A DNA stretch of 64,000 bases from Cellulophaga baltica (GTDB lineage: Bacteria > Bacteroidota > Bacteroidia > Flavobacteriales > Flavobacteriaceae): NCBI RefSeq assembly GCF_900102165.1, contig NZ_FNBD01000011.1, forward strand, positions 1 to 64,000, in the 5' to 3' direction. The notes under the pieces were generated by a model. That model did not search any database. It was not told where the DNA came from and worked only from the letters and a program-made list of their open reading frames with translations. Position 1 is the first letter of the stretch. Each line of letters begins with the position of its first letter. This document shows positions 34,816-43,836 of the stretch, piece by piece. The translations under genes were made by a program, and so were the position numbers.

Positions 34816-36771
34816 CTAAGACTGTAGTACGTTTTTCTCTAAACTAGACGCATCAGTACCATTTTTTGTTTTCTCTTCTATTTCATCATCGACTTTACAA
34901 AGATCAGAATTTTTAGAAATATATTCTGGTACAATTTCTTTCATTAAACGAACAACATCTGCATCAAAAAACATGTTAGATACACAAAGCTGATTAATAT
35001 TTGAACGCACCGTAGTATAGTCTAATTCCCTTATTTTACCAATCATAATTTTTTTATGGTAGGTAGGTAAAGTGTTTTCTCCATTTGCTAAAAGTTCTTC
35101 ATACAATTTCTCTCCTGGTCGTAATCCCGTAACTTTAATATCAATATCCTCCGGATATTTTAGTCCCGAAAGTTTGATCATATTCTTGGCAAGATCAAAT
35201 ATTTTAACGGATTCTCCCATGTCAAAGATGAAAATTTCTCCTCCAGACCCCATAGAACCCGCCTCTAAAACTAATTGTGAGGCCTCAGGAATGGTCATAA
35301 AAAATCGAGTAACATCCTGATGTGTAACGGTTAATGGCCCTCCGTTTTCAATTTGTTTTTTGAATAACGGAATCACCGATCCGTTTGATCCCAAAACATT
35401 ACCAAAACGTGTTGTAATAAATTTAGTCTTGTTTAATTGCTGCATACAGCTAATGTACATTTCAGCAATTCGCTTTGTAGCCCCCATGACATTTGTTGGG
35501 TTCACCGCCTTATCTGTAGATACAAATACAAATTTATCTGCATTATAGTGCGCAGATAAATCACATAACACTTTAGTCCCTGCTACATTAATTTTAATGG
35601 CTTCATAAGCATTGTATTCCATTAGCGGAACATGCTTGTAGGCTGCCGCATGAAAAACAATATTAGGGGTGTGTTCCTGAAAAATAGTGTTCATTCTATT
35701 TTTATCTCTCACATCACCAACAATTGGAATAAAATTATGAAATCCATTTTGCTTTAATTCTTGTTGTAAATCATACAGGGCAGATTCTGCCTGATCAATA
35801 ACAATCAAGGTTTTGTAGTTATAAGTACAAATTTGTCTTACAATTTCACTCCCAATAGAACCGGCACCACCGGTAACCAAAACCGTTTTATTCTTTAACT
35901 CTTCGGCTATATTAGAATTCTTTATATCAATAGTTGCCCTATCTAGAAGATCTTCAATTTGTACTTGTTTAATTTGCGATAACTTTAGCTCCCCATTGAT
36001 CCAATCTTCAACCGCAGGAACAATTTTCACTAAAACAGGATAGTCTACCAAGCTCTCTACTAAAACGCGTAATTTTTTGTGATCTATATTTTGAATAGAA
36101 AAAATAACTTCTGAAATATCTTTCTTTAAGATAAAACTTTCCGTTAAGGCACTAGGATTATACACTTGAACCCCATTGATATGCTTTCCTACCTTTTGTT
36201 CGTCCTTATCTATATACCCAACAACCTTTACCTTGCTATTAGAGGTATTAGTCAGGGCATTATAGGTTAATATCCCAGATTGTCCGGCACCATATATCAA
36301 AACATTTTTTGAGCTACTATTGTAATTATTCATCACAATATTAAAATACAAAGCTTTAAATATATAACGTGAAGCCGTTAATGCTATAAAACTTATCAAA
36401 CTATGAATAATGATGATGGTTAAGGGAACGGTAAAACCATTAAGAAAATCATATTCTCTGTTCGTAACTACCAATACTATAGTAATAATACTCATCAAAC
36501 AAATAGCATTAAAAATGTTATACACATCTCTAACACCCGTATGCCGTACTACTCCTTTATAGGATCCAATAATAAAAAAGGAAACTAGAGAAATTAAGGC
36601 AACGAAAGGCAACTGAACAAATAACTTATTAATATCAAAATTCATCGTTAGATTGAATAAAATAAAATAAGCTAATACAAAAGAAAATGATACTAGAATA
36701 ACGTCAACGATAAGTACTAACCATTTAGAGGCGTACTTACTTGCTGTTGAATTCAAATAATTTTGAATCAT
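34816..36771 (-). CDS. PglF/WbpM/CapD-type nucleotide-sugar 4,6-dehydratase
   Basis: The 651-residue protein has four N-terminal membrane helices (to about 135), a CoA_binding_3-like Rossmann domain (about 150-270) and a short-chain dehydrogenase domain with TGGAGSIGSE (about 301-310). The catalytic region reads STDKAVNPTNVMGATKR, with Met where smaller members have Tyr, as in the large PglF/WbpM forms. It should convert UDP-GlcNAc to the 4-keto-6-deoxy sugar. It overlaps the PglE-like aminotransferase gene by four bases. Together they would give the 4-amino sugar of the bacillosamine pathway. Confidence 0.88.
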   Translation of the reverse strand: MIQNYLNSTASKYASKWLVLIVDVILVSFSFVLAYFILFNLTMNFDINKLFVQLPFVALISLVSFFIIGSYKGVVRHTGVRDVYNIFNAICLMSIITIVLVVTNREYDFLNGFTVPLTIIIIHSLISFIALTASRYIFKALYFNIVMNNYNSSSKNVLIYGAGQSGILTYNALTNTSNSKVKVVGYIDKDEQKVGKHINGVQVYNPSALTESFILKKDISEVIFSIQNIDHKKLRVLVESLVDYPVLVKIVPAVEDWINGELKLSQIKQVQIEDLLDRATIDIKNSNIAEELKNKTVLVTGGAGSIGSEIVRQICTYNYKTLIVIDQAESALYDLQQELKQNGFHNFIPIVGDVRDKNRMNTIFQEHTPNIVFHAAAYKHVPLMEYNAYEAIKINVAGTKVLCDLSAHYNADKFVFVSTDKAVNPTNVMGATKRIAEMYISCMQQLNKTKFITTRFGNVLGSNGSVIPLFKKQIENGGPLTVTHQDVTRFFMTIPEASQLVLEAGSMGSGGEIFIFDMGESVKIFDLAKNMIKLSGLKYPEDIDIKVTGLRPGEKLYEELLANGENTLPTYHKKIMIGKIRELDYTTVRSNINQLCVSNMFFDADVVRLMKEIVPEYISKNSDLCKVDDEIEEKTKNGTDASSLEKNVLQS

Positions 36772-37892
36772 GAGAATACTGTTTTAATTAACTGTATGAT
36801 CGATAAAACTTCTTCTTTTGTTAGATTCGAACCACTTGGCAAACAAAGCCCTCTATTAAATAAATCTTCAGAGGTTCCGTTAGAATAATTTGGTGCATTT
36901 TCAAAAATAGGCTGCAAATGCATTGGTTTCCATAAGGGTCTTGATTCTATATTATGGTCTAACAATAACAACCGTACTTTTTCTCTAATCTCAAATGATG
37001 GAGTCAAAATACAACTCAACCATCTATTAGAAAAATAACCGGCTGGCTCAGGTAAAAATTCTAATTCGGTACTATATGATAATTCTTTTACGTATAATTC
37101 GTAATTCGCCCTTCTTGCAGCCACTCTATCGTCTAACACTTCCATTTGACCTCTACCAATACCTGCTAGAATATTACTCATTCTATAGTTGTACCCTACA
37201 TTAGAGTGTTGGTAATGCGGAGCGTCATCTCTGGCTTGAGTTGCAAGAAAAATTGCCTTTTTTCTATAGGCACTATTTTTAGAGACTAGCGCACCTCCAC
37301 CAGAAGTGGTAATAATTTTATTGCCATTAAAAGATAATATACCTATGTCACCAAAACTACTACATTTAACGCCATTATAGGTGCTTCCTAGTGCTTCCGC
37401 GCTATCTTCCACTACAGGAATATTATATTTCTCTGAAATTGCTTTAATCTCATTAATCTTATAAGGCATCCCATATAAATGAACAGCCACTATCGCTTTA
37501 GGCTTTTTCCCTTTTTGAATGCGATCATTAATCGCTTCTTCCAATAATATAGGACATAAATTCCAAGTATCTCTTTCACTATCTACAAAAATAGGATTGG
37601 CCCCTAAGTATTTGATAGGATTGGCTGAAGCAGAAAAAGTAAAACTTTGACATAGCACTTCATCTCCTGAAGATACTCCTAATATTTCTAAGGCCAAATG
37701 TATGGCACCTGTACCTGAACTTAAGGCTGCTACAGAAACCTCATTCCCAACATAGTCCTGAATAGCTTCCTCAAAAGCATCAACATTGGGTCCTAGAGGG
37801 GCTACCCAATTGGTATCAAATGCTTGTTTAACATATTTTTCTTCATTAGTTCCCATGTGCGGAGAAGAAAGCCATATTTTTGAGTGTACCAT
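36768..37892 (-). CDS. PglE-like DegT/DnrJ/EryC1 sugar aminotransferase
   Basis: The 374-residue PLP enzyme has the nucleotide-sugar aminotransferase pattern: SSGTGAIHLAL (about 58-69), PVVEDSAEALGS (about 159-170) and the Schiff-base lysine Lys192 in GNKIITTSGGG. It begins KIWLSSPHMGTNEEKYVKQA, a typical start for PglE/WbpE-like enzymes acting at C4. Four-base overlap with the dehydratase gene supports coupling. It should transfer an amino group from glutamate to the UDP-4-keto-6-deoxy-GlcNAc product. It is the first gene of the leftward wzc operon. Confidence 0.88.
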   Translation of the reverse strand: MVHSKIWLSSPHMGTNEEKYVKQAFDTNWVAPLGPNVDAFEEAIQDYVGNEVSVAALSSGTGAIHLALEILGVSSGDEVLCQSFTFSASANPIKYLGANPIFVDSERDTWNLCPILLEEAINDRIQKGKKPKAIVAVHLYGMPYKINEIKAISEKYNIPVVEDSAEALGSTYNGVKCSSFGDIGILSFNGNKIITTSGGGALVSKNSAYRKKAIFLATQARDDAPHYQHSNVGYNYRMSNILAGIGRGQMEVLDDRVAARRANYELYVKELSYSTELEFLPEPAGYFSNRWLSCILTPSFEIREKVRLLLLDHNIESRPLWKPMHLQPIFENAPNYSNGTSEDLFNRGLCLPSGSNLTKEEVLSIIQLIKTVFS

Positions 37893-38130
37893 GTAATAAT
37901 CTATTAGTGTATAAAATTCGAGGTAAAAATAGACATAGTTTTTTGTTTCCTCTTCTATTACATCCAGAATTCGTTTAAGCTATTAAATTATCGATTAAAT
38001 ACTAGCACAATTATATTAATAGTGCATAAACTGCATTTTATCCTATTAAATACTCAATTATTCTAATAGATAAGGCTCGTTAAAAAATAAAGTTTAATAT
38101 TTGTATTTTAATTTTCAAGATTATATTCCA

Positions 38131-39528
38131 ATGAAAGAAATCACAAAAATATGTTGTATCGGAGCAGGTTATGTTGGTGGTCCAACCATGTCCGTAATCG
38201 CTAAAAAATGTCCACATATTCAAGTAACAGTTGTTGATATCAATGCAGATAGAATTGCACAATGGAACGAAACTGACTTAGACAAGCTTCCTATTTATGA
38301 GCCAGGTTTAAAAGAAATTGTTGCTGCAACTAGAAATAAAAACCTTTTCTTCTCTACGGAAGTAGATAAGGCTATAGATGAAGCTGATGTGATTTTTATC
38401 TCTGTAAATACGCCTACAAAAACTTACGGAAAAGGAAAAGGACAAGCGGCTGATTTAAAATTCATTGAACTTTGTGCTAGAAATATTGCCAAAGTTGCTA
38501 CGAATGATAAAATAGTTGTAGAAAAATCTACCTTACCAGTAAGAACGGCAGGAGCTATAAAAAATATCTTAGACAACACGGGCAACGGTGTCAACTTCGA
38601 AATCCTTTCTAATCCAGAATTTTTAGCAGAAGGTACTGCCATTCAAGATTTATTACATGCAGATCGTGTTTTAATTGGTGGTGACGAAACCCCTACGGGT
38701 CAAAAAGCTAAAGATTTATTAAGTCAGGTTTATGAAAACTGGTTACCTAAAGAGCGTATTTTACAAACTAACGTTTGGTCTTCTGAACTTTCAAAATTGG
38801 TAGCAAATGCTTTTTTAGCACAGCGTGTATCCTCTATCAACTCTATTTCTGCACTCTGTGAGAAAACAGACGCCAATGTGGAGGAAGTAGCTAGAGCTAT
38901 TGGTTATGATTCCAGAATAGGTTCTAAATTCTTAAGCTCTTCCGTAGGCTTTGGTGGTTCTTGTTTTCAAAAAGATATACTAAATTTAGTATATATCTCA
39001 CAAAGTTTGGGTTTACAAGAAGTAGCTGATTACTGGGAACAAGTAATCATTATGAATGATTATCAAAAAAGAAGATTCGCAGATAATATTATCAGCACAC
39101 TATATAATACCGTATCAGGAAAGAAAATAGTTTTCTTTGGATGGGCTTTTAAAAAAGACACCAATGATACTAGAGAATCTGCCGCTATTTATGTAGCTGA
39201 TGCCTTACTGGAAGAAAGAGCTGAATTAAGTGTTTTTGATCCTCAAGTAAAAGAGCAAACTATATTTAGAGATTTAGATTATTTAAATACACGTTCTCCA
39301 GAAGAGAATAAAAAGCTAGTGACGGTAGTAGATGATCCAATGGATCAAGTAGAAAATGCTCATGCGATTGCGGTATTGACAGAGTGGGATGAATTCAAAT
39401 CGTACGATTGGCAAAAAATCTATGACAAAATGCTAAAACCTGCCTTTATTTTTGATGGACGACGTCTTTTAGACAAGGTGAAGATGGAAGAGATTGGTTT
39501 TAATTATTACAGAATAGGTCAAGTTTAG
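38131..39528 (+). CDS. UDP-glucose 6-dehydrogenase (eukaryote-like UGDH)
   Basis: I start at the ATG at 38131 ([20 protein letters not shown]) rather than the TTG at 38101, because the Rossmann motif GAGYVGG then lies at the usual place. The product has 465 residues, with [25 protein letters not shown] and the catalytic Cys278 in [10 protein letters not shown]. The pattern is that of the long, animal-type UGDH. It oxidises UDP-Glc to UDP-GlcA. It leads the rightward capsule operon (38-43 kb) and is followed by the 4-epimerase. A near-consensus -7 box (TAATATTTG) lies at about 38095-38103. Confidence 0.92.
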   Translation: MKEITKICCIGAGYVGGPTMSVIAKKCPHIQVTVVDINADRIAQWNETDLDKLPIYEPGLKEIVAATRNKNLFFSTEVDKAIDEADVIFISVNTPTKTYGKGKGQAADLKFIELCARNIAKVATNDKIVVEKSTLPVRTAGAIKNILDNTGNGVNFEILSNPEFLAEGTAIQDLLHADRVLIGGDETPTGQKAKDLLSQVYENWLPKERILQTNVWSSELSKLVANAFLAQRVSSINSISALCEKTDANVEEVARAIGYDSRIGSKFLSSSVGFGGSCFQKDILNLVYISQSLGLQEVADYWEQVIIMNDYQKRRFADNIISTLYNTVSGKKIVFFGWAFKKDTNDTRESAAIYVADALLEERAELSVFDPQVKEQTIFRDLDYLNTRSPEENKKLVTVVDDPMDQVENAHAIAVLTEWDEFKSYDWQKIYDKMLKPAFIFDGRRLLDKVKMEEIGFNYYRIGQV

Positions 39529-39589
39529 TTCTTAAGATCAAGTATATCCTAAGAATAAAAATGTTAAGTGACACCATAACTATTTAAAT

Positions 39590-40630
39590 ATGAAAGTACT
39601 AGTAACAGGAGCTGCAGGATTTATTGGCTTCCATACCGCACAAAAATTATTAGCAAACGGACATCAAGTTGTTGGTTTAGATAACATTAATGATTATTAT
39701 GATACTGATCTAAAATTTTCTAGATTACAGGAGCTAGGTATCCTGAGAAAAAATGCAACAACTTTTAATAGCTTGAGTAAAAGCGAAACTTTCAAAGATC
39801 AATTTAAGTTCGTAAGGCTAAATATTGAAGACCGTGAGAACTTGCCTATCTTATTCGGCGAAGAAAAGTTTGATATTGTTTGTAATTTAGCTGCGCAGGC
39901 CGGTGTCAGATATAGTATTGAAAATCCAGAAACCTACATCGATAGTAACATAGTTGGATTTTTAAACATTCTAGAATGCTGTAGACATCACTCAATTAAA
40001 CATTTAGTCTATGCTAGTAGCTCGAGTGTATATGGTTTAAACAAAGAGATACCTTTCAAAACATCTGACACTGTAGATCATCCGATAAGTTTATATGCTG
40101 CAAGCAAAAAAGCCAATGAATTAATGGCGCATACTTATAGTCACCTGTATGGGTTTGCAACCACAGGACTTCGTTTTTTTACAGTATATGGACCATGGGG
40201 AAGACCCGATATGGCTATCTATTTATTTACCGATGCTATAAGTAAAAATAAGCCTATTAAAGTTTTTAACCATGGAGATATGGAACGAGATTTTACGTAT
40301 GTCGATGATATTGTTGAAGGAGTGTTTAGGATCATAGAAAAAGATACTAAAGAACGAATCACAAAAAACGAAGGTTATAAAATCTATAATATTGGAAACA
40401 ACGACAGTGTAAAGTTAATAGATTTTATTATTGAGATTGAAAAAAATTTAGCAGTAACCGCTCAAAAAGAATTTTTACCGATGCAACCTGGAGATGTTGC
40501 AAGAACTTGGGCAAATGTAGATGAGTTAATTACAGATTATAATTATTCTCCGAAAACTTCTGTTTCAAGTGGGATCAAAAAATTCGTGCAATGGTATCAG
40601 GATTATCATACTAAAAATACATTAAAATAA
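39590..40630 (+). CDS. UDP-glucuronate 4-epimerase-type SDR
   Basis: The 346-residue protein has GAAGFIGFHTAQKL (residues 7-20), YASSSSVYGLN, the catalytic YAASKKANE and FTVYGPWGRPDMA, the motifs of CapI-type UDP-GlcA 4-epimerases. It would make UDP-GalA from the product of the preceding dehydrogenase. It is 61 bases from UGDH and four bases from the next epimerase gene, so it is in the same operon. Confidence 0.9.
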   Translation: MKVLVTGAAGFIGFHTAQKLLANGHQVVGLDNINDYYDTDLKFSRLQELGILRKNATTFNSLSKSETFKDQFKFVRLNIEDRENLPILFGEEKFDIVCNLAAQAGVRYSIENPETYIDSNIVGFLNILECCRHHSIKHLVYASSSSVYGLNKEIPFKTSDTVDHPISLYAASKKANELMAHTYSHLYGFATTGLRFFTVYGPWGRPDMAIYLFTDAISKNKPIKVFNHGDMERDFTYVDDIVEGVFRIIEKDTKERITKNEGYKIYNIGNNDSVKLIDFIIEIEKNLAVTAQKEFLPMQPGDVARTWANVDELITDYNYSPKTSVSSGIKKFVQWYQDYHTKNTLK

Positions 40631-40634
40631 AAAA

Positions 40635-41633
40635 ATGGATATTAAAGAATTAAATTTAGATTCAAATTTTCATATCTTAGTTACAGGTGGGGCTGGTTTT
40701 ATAGGCTCTAACATTTGTGAATCCTTATTATCTAATGGTAATAAAGTTACTTGCTTAGACAATTTTTCTACAGGAAAAAGAGAAAATATACAACTCCTAT
40801 TATTAAATTCTAATTTTACACTTGTTGAGGGTGATATAAGAAAACTAGAAGATTGCTTAACAGCCTGCAAGGATGTGGATTTTGTATTACACGAAGCTGC
40901 GCTAGGATCTGTACCACGTTCAATAAATGATCCTATAACTAGTAATGATGTAAATGTATCGGGGTTCTTAAATATGCTAGTAGCAGCAAGAGATTCAAAA
41001 GTTAAACGCTTTATTTTCGCCGCAAGCTCATCTACTTATGGAGATTCTGAAAGTTTACCAAAAATAGAGGATAACATTGGAAAACCGTTATCGCCATATG
41101 CGATTACAAAATATGTAAATGAATTGTATGCCGAAATATTTTCTAAAACTTACGGTCTAGAGACAATAGGATTAAGATACTTTAACGTTTTTGGAAGGAA
41201 ACAAGATCCCAACGGGGCCTATGCTGCGGTAATTCCTAAATTTGTTATTCAGCTATTAAATCATGAATCACCAACAATAAATGGGGATGGCTCTTACTCT
41301 AGAGATTTCACATATATAGATAACGTCATTGAAATGAACGTTAGAGCCATTACAACAACCAATTCAGAAGCTATAAATACTGTTTATAATACCGCTTTTG
41401 GAGAACGAACCGATCTAACAGAACTTATAACCCTGTTGAAAGAATACCTTGGAAAGTTTGACAATAAAATCAATAGTATCGAAATAAAATATGGACCAAA
41501 CAGACAAGGTGATGTGCCACACTCTTTGGCTTCCATTGCTAAAGCGAAAAAATTGCTACAGTACGACCCCAAATTTGATATAAAACACGGATTGAAAGAA
41601 GCTGTAAATTGGTACTATAAAAATTTAAAATAG
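40635..41633 (+). CDS. WbpP/TviC-type UDP-GlcNAc(A) 4-epimerase
   Basis: The 332-residue SDR has GGAGFIGSNI (about 18-27), DNFSTGKRENI, AALGSVPRSINDP, AASSSTYGDSE, the catalytic SPYAITKYVNEL and RYFNVFGRKQDPNGAYAAVI. The last motif is characteristic of WbpP-like epimerases specific for N-acetylated substrates. Paired with the dehydrogenase four bases downstream, it should give UDP-GalNAcA, as in Vi antigen and the P. aeruginosa O6 antigen. Order of the two steps is not decided by the sequence. Confidence 0.9.
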   Translation: MDIKELNLDSNFHILVTGGAGFIGSNICESLLSNGNKVTCLDNFSTGKRENIQLLLLNSNFTLVEGDIRKLEDCLTACKDVDFVLHEAALGSVPRSINDPITSNDVNVSGFLNMLVAARDSKVKRFIFAASSSTYGDSESLPKIEDNIGKPLSPYAITKYVNELYAEIFSKTYGLETIGLRYFNVFGRKQDPNGAYAAVIPKFVIQLLNHESPTINGDGSYSRDFTYIDNVIEMNVRAITTTNSEAINTVYNTAFGERTDLTELITLLKEYLGKFDNKINSIEIKYGPNRQGDVPHSLASIAKAKKLLQYDPKFDIKHGLKEAVNWYYKNLK

Positions 41634-41637
41634 AAAA

Positions 41638-42918
41638 ATGAAAAATATAAAAATAGCAATCATCGGCCTTGGATATGTAGGCTTGCCTTTGGCACGATTA
41701 TTTGCAACCAAATATTCTGTTGTTGGATTTGACATCAATAAACAAAGAGTAAATGATTTGAATACTGGGCATGATGCTACTCTAGAAGTAGATGATAAAA
41801 CATTAAACGCTGTATTAAAAAAAAGCTCAGACAGTGAATTAGGCCTATATTGTTCTTATTCTATAGAGGACTTAAAAGATTGTAATTATTATATAGTTAC
41901 CGTACCTACGCCTGTCGATAAAAACAACAGACCAGATTTAACACCTCTATACAAGTCTAGCGAGACTGTTGCTTCAGTTCTAAAGAAGGGAGATATTGTT
42001 ATATATGAATCAACTGTATATCCTGGAGCAACAGAAGAAGAGTGTATCCCCGTATTAGAAAAGGTAAGTGGCTTAGTATTTAATACTGATTTTTTTGCAG
42101 GCTATTCTCCAGAAAGAATAAACCCAGGGGACAAAGAACATACGGTTGAAAAAATTTTAAAAGTAACTTCCGGGTCTACCCCAGAAATCGGTGTTAAAGT
42201 AGATGACCTATACAAATCCGTAATTACAGCAGGTACGCACCTAGCCCCTACTATCAAGGTAGCCGAAGCAGCTAAAGTAATTGAAAACTCACAACGTGAT
42301 ATAAATATTGCTTTCGTTAATGAACTAGCAAAGATTTTTAATCTAATGAATATTGATACGCATGCCGTCTTAGAAGCTGCGGGTACCAAATGGAATTTTC
42401 TCCCCTTTAAGCCTGGTCTAGTCGGAGGACACTGTATAGGAGTTGACCCATACTATTTAGCTCAAAAAGCACAAGAATATGGCTATCATCCAGAAATCAT
42501 ATTGGCTGGGCGAAGACTAAATGATAGCATGGGAGGCTATGTGGCTTCTGAGGTTATTAAATTAATGCTTAAAAATGATTTAAAAATTAAGAATGCTAAA
42601 ATTTTAGTATTAGGCATTACCTTTAAAGAGAATTGTCCTGATGTACGTAATACTAAGGCAGTAGATGTTATTTCTAATTTAAAAGAATACGGCATTGAAA
42701 CTACTGTTTATGATCCATGGGCATCACAAGAGGAGGTATTGCATGAATACAATCTAAATACTATTAAAGATATACCTTCTGAGAAATATAGTGCCATTGT
42801 TTTAACTGTCGCACATAAAGAATATGAGGAATTAGATTTAAACAATTATCTTGAAAAAAATGGAGTCATTTATGATGTAAAAGGAGTCTTAAAATCTAAA
42901 GGCATCGCTAGATTATAA
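41638..42918 (+). CDS. WbpO/TviB-type UDP-N-acetylhexosamine 6-dehydrogenase
   Basis: The 426-residue protein has GLGYVGLPLARLFA (11-24), FDINKQRV, the ESTVYPGATEE motif, AAGTKWNFLPFKPGLVGGHC with the catalytic Cys266, and a C-terminal UDP-sugar-binding domain (VLGITFKENCPDVRNTK). It belongs to the group acting on N-acetylated UDP sugars, separate from the UGDH encoded 3.5 kb upstream. It ends the sugar-nucleotide operon, and a strong terminator follows 19 bases later. Confidence 0.92.
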   Translation: MKNIKIAIIGLGYVGLPLARLFATKYSVVGFDINKQRVNDLNTGHDATLEVDDKTLNAVLKKSSDSELGLYCSYSIEDLKDCNYYIVTVPTPVDKNNRPDLTPLYKSSETVASVLKKGDIVIYESTVYPGATEEECIPVLEKVSGLVFNTDFFAGYSPERINPGDKEHTVEKILKVTSGSTPEIGVKVDDLYKSVITAGTHLAPTIKVAEAAKVIENSQRDINIAFVNELAKIFNLMNIDTHAVLEAAGTKWNFLPFKPGLVGGHCIGVDPYYLAQKAQEYGYHPEIILAGRRLNDSMGGYVASEVIKLMLKNDLKIKNAKILVLGITFKENCPDVRNTKAVDVISNLKEYGIETTVYDPWASQEEVLHEYNLNTIKDIPSEKYSAIVLTVAHKEYEELDLNNYLEKNGVIYDVKGVLKSKGIARL

Positions 42919-42937
42919 AAAAATGCTTTCAACGCTT

Positions 42938-42977
42938 TAAAGCCTTAATCTCAAAAAGATTAAGGCTTTATTTTTTT
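42938..42977 (+). terminator. Intrinsic terminator of the sugar-nucleotide operon
   Basis: TAAAGCCTTAATCT (42938-42951) pairs perfectly with AGATTAAGGCTTTA (42957-42970) around a five-base loop and is followed by seven T. It closes the 38-43 kb operon and separates it from the beta-helix genes. Confidence 0.9.
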
Positions 42978-43083
42978 CAAAAATTAGACACAAAAAACAT
43001 CTAAAGTGTATTTAATCGAAAAAAAAAGTATTTCATAGTCCAAAATGTGTATTTTGTCGTAATTATATAAAAAACACTAACTA

Positions 43084-43815
43084 ATGAAATCTTTATCATT
43101 TTACATTTTATCACTTTCTTTCATATCTGCTACTGCACAATGGACAACTAACTCAAATGGATTGTATACTAGTCAAAAAGTTGGTATCAATACAACGAGC
43201 CCAAAAGCTAGTTTAGAAATTGTTTCAACTGTAAATGGAAAATCACTATCGTTATATGGAAATAATAGAGATATTGATTTCTATATGGGCCACTCCAATT
43301 ATTCTTATGGTTATTACTTAAGATATGCTGGAACAAAATCTGGTAATGAAAATAGCCTAGAACTATGGACAAATAATTTAGAAGGTACCGATATTTTATC
43401 CTATAAGATTAAACAAACTGGAAATATTTCATTTTACCAAAAAGTAGGTATTGGAACAGAAGATACTGGAAGCCACAAATTAGCAATAGAAGGATCCGTT
43501 GGTGCTAGAGAAGTGGTGGTCGAAGGTGATGGTTGGTCAGATTTTGTATTTGAGGAGAATTATGAATTACCCACACTTGACAGCGTTCAGAGCTACATAA
43601 CAAAAAATGGCCATTTGAAAGACATTCCTAGTGCTAAGGACATCAAGAACAATGGAATTCCTTTGGGTAAAATGGATTCTAAATTGTTGCAAAAAATTGA
43701 AGAGCTTACATTATATATTTTAGAGTTAAACAAGAACCTTAAGAAGCAAGAAAAAGAAATTGAATCTTTAAAAATTGAAAATAATAATATCCAAAATTTA
43801 ATTTCTAAAAATTAA
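43084..43815 (+). CDS. Secreted tail-fibre-like protein with C-terminal coiled coil
   Basis: The 243-residue protein has a signal peptide (MKSLSFYILSLSFISATA), a repetitive beta region (KVGINTTSPKASLEI and KVGIGTEDTGSHKLAIEG are two versions of the same GIGT-type repeat) and a C-terminal helix (LLQKIEELTLYILELNKNLK, then KKQEKEIESLKIENNN). This layout is common in exported Bacteroidota proteins that resemble phage tail fibres, with SHLKDIPS-like and GVPLGKM-like segments, here GHLKDIPSAKDI and GIPLGKMD. No enzymatic role is suggested. It lies 21 bases before the beta-helix gene and is likely co-transcribed. Confidence 0.78.
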   Translation: MKSLSFYILSLSFISATAQWTTNSNGLYTSQKVGINTTSPKASLEIVSTVNGKSLSLYGNNRDIDFYMGHSNYSYGYYLRYAGTKSGNENSLELWTNNLEGTDILSYKIKQTGNISFYQKVGIGTEDTGSHKLAIEGSVGAREVVVEGDGWSDFVFEENYELPTLDSVQSYITKNGHLKDIPSAKDIKNNGIPLGKMDSKLLQKIEELTLYILELNKNLKKQEKEIESLKIENNNIQNLISKN

Positions 43816-43836
43816 ATTAAAAATTAAATTTCAATT

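Noticed and set aside
38101-38130. TTG start for UGDH, ten residues upstream
   Set aside because: The ATG at 38131 puts the Rossmann motif at the normal position, and the TTG lies in the probable -7 box/transcription start region.
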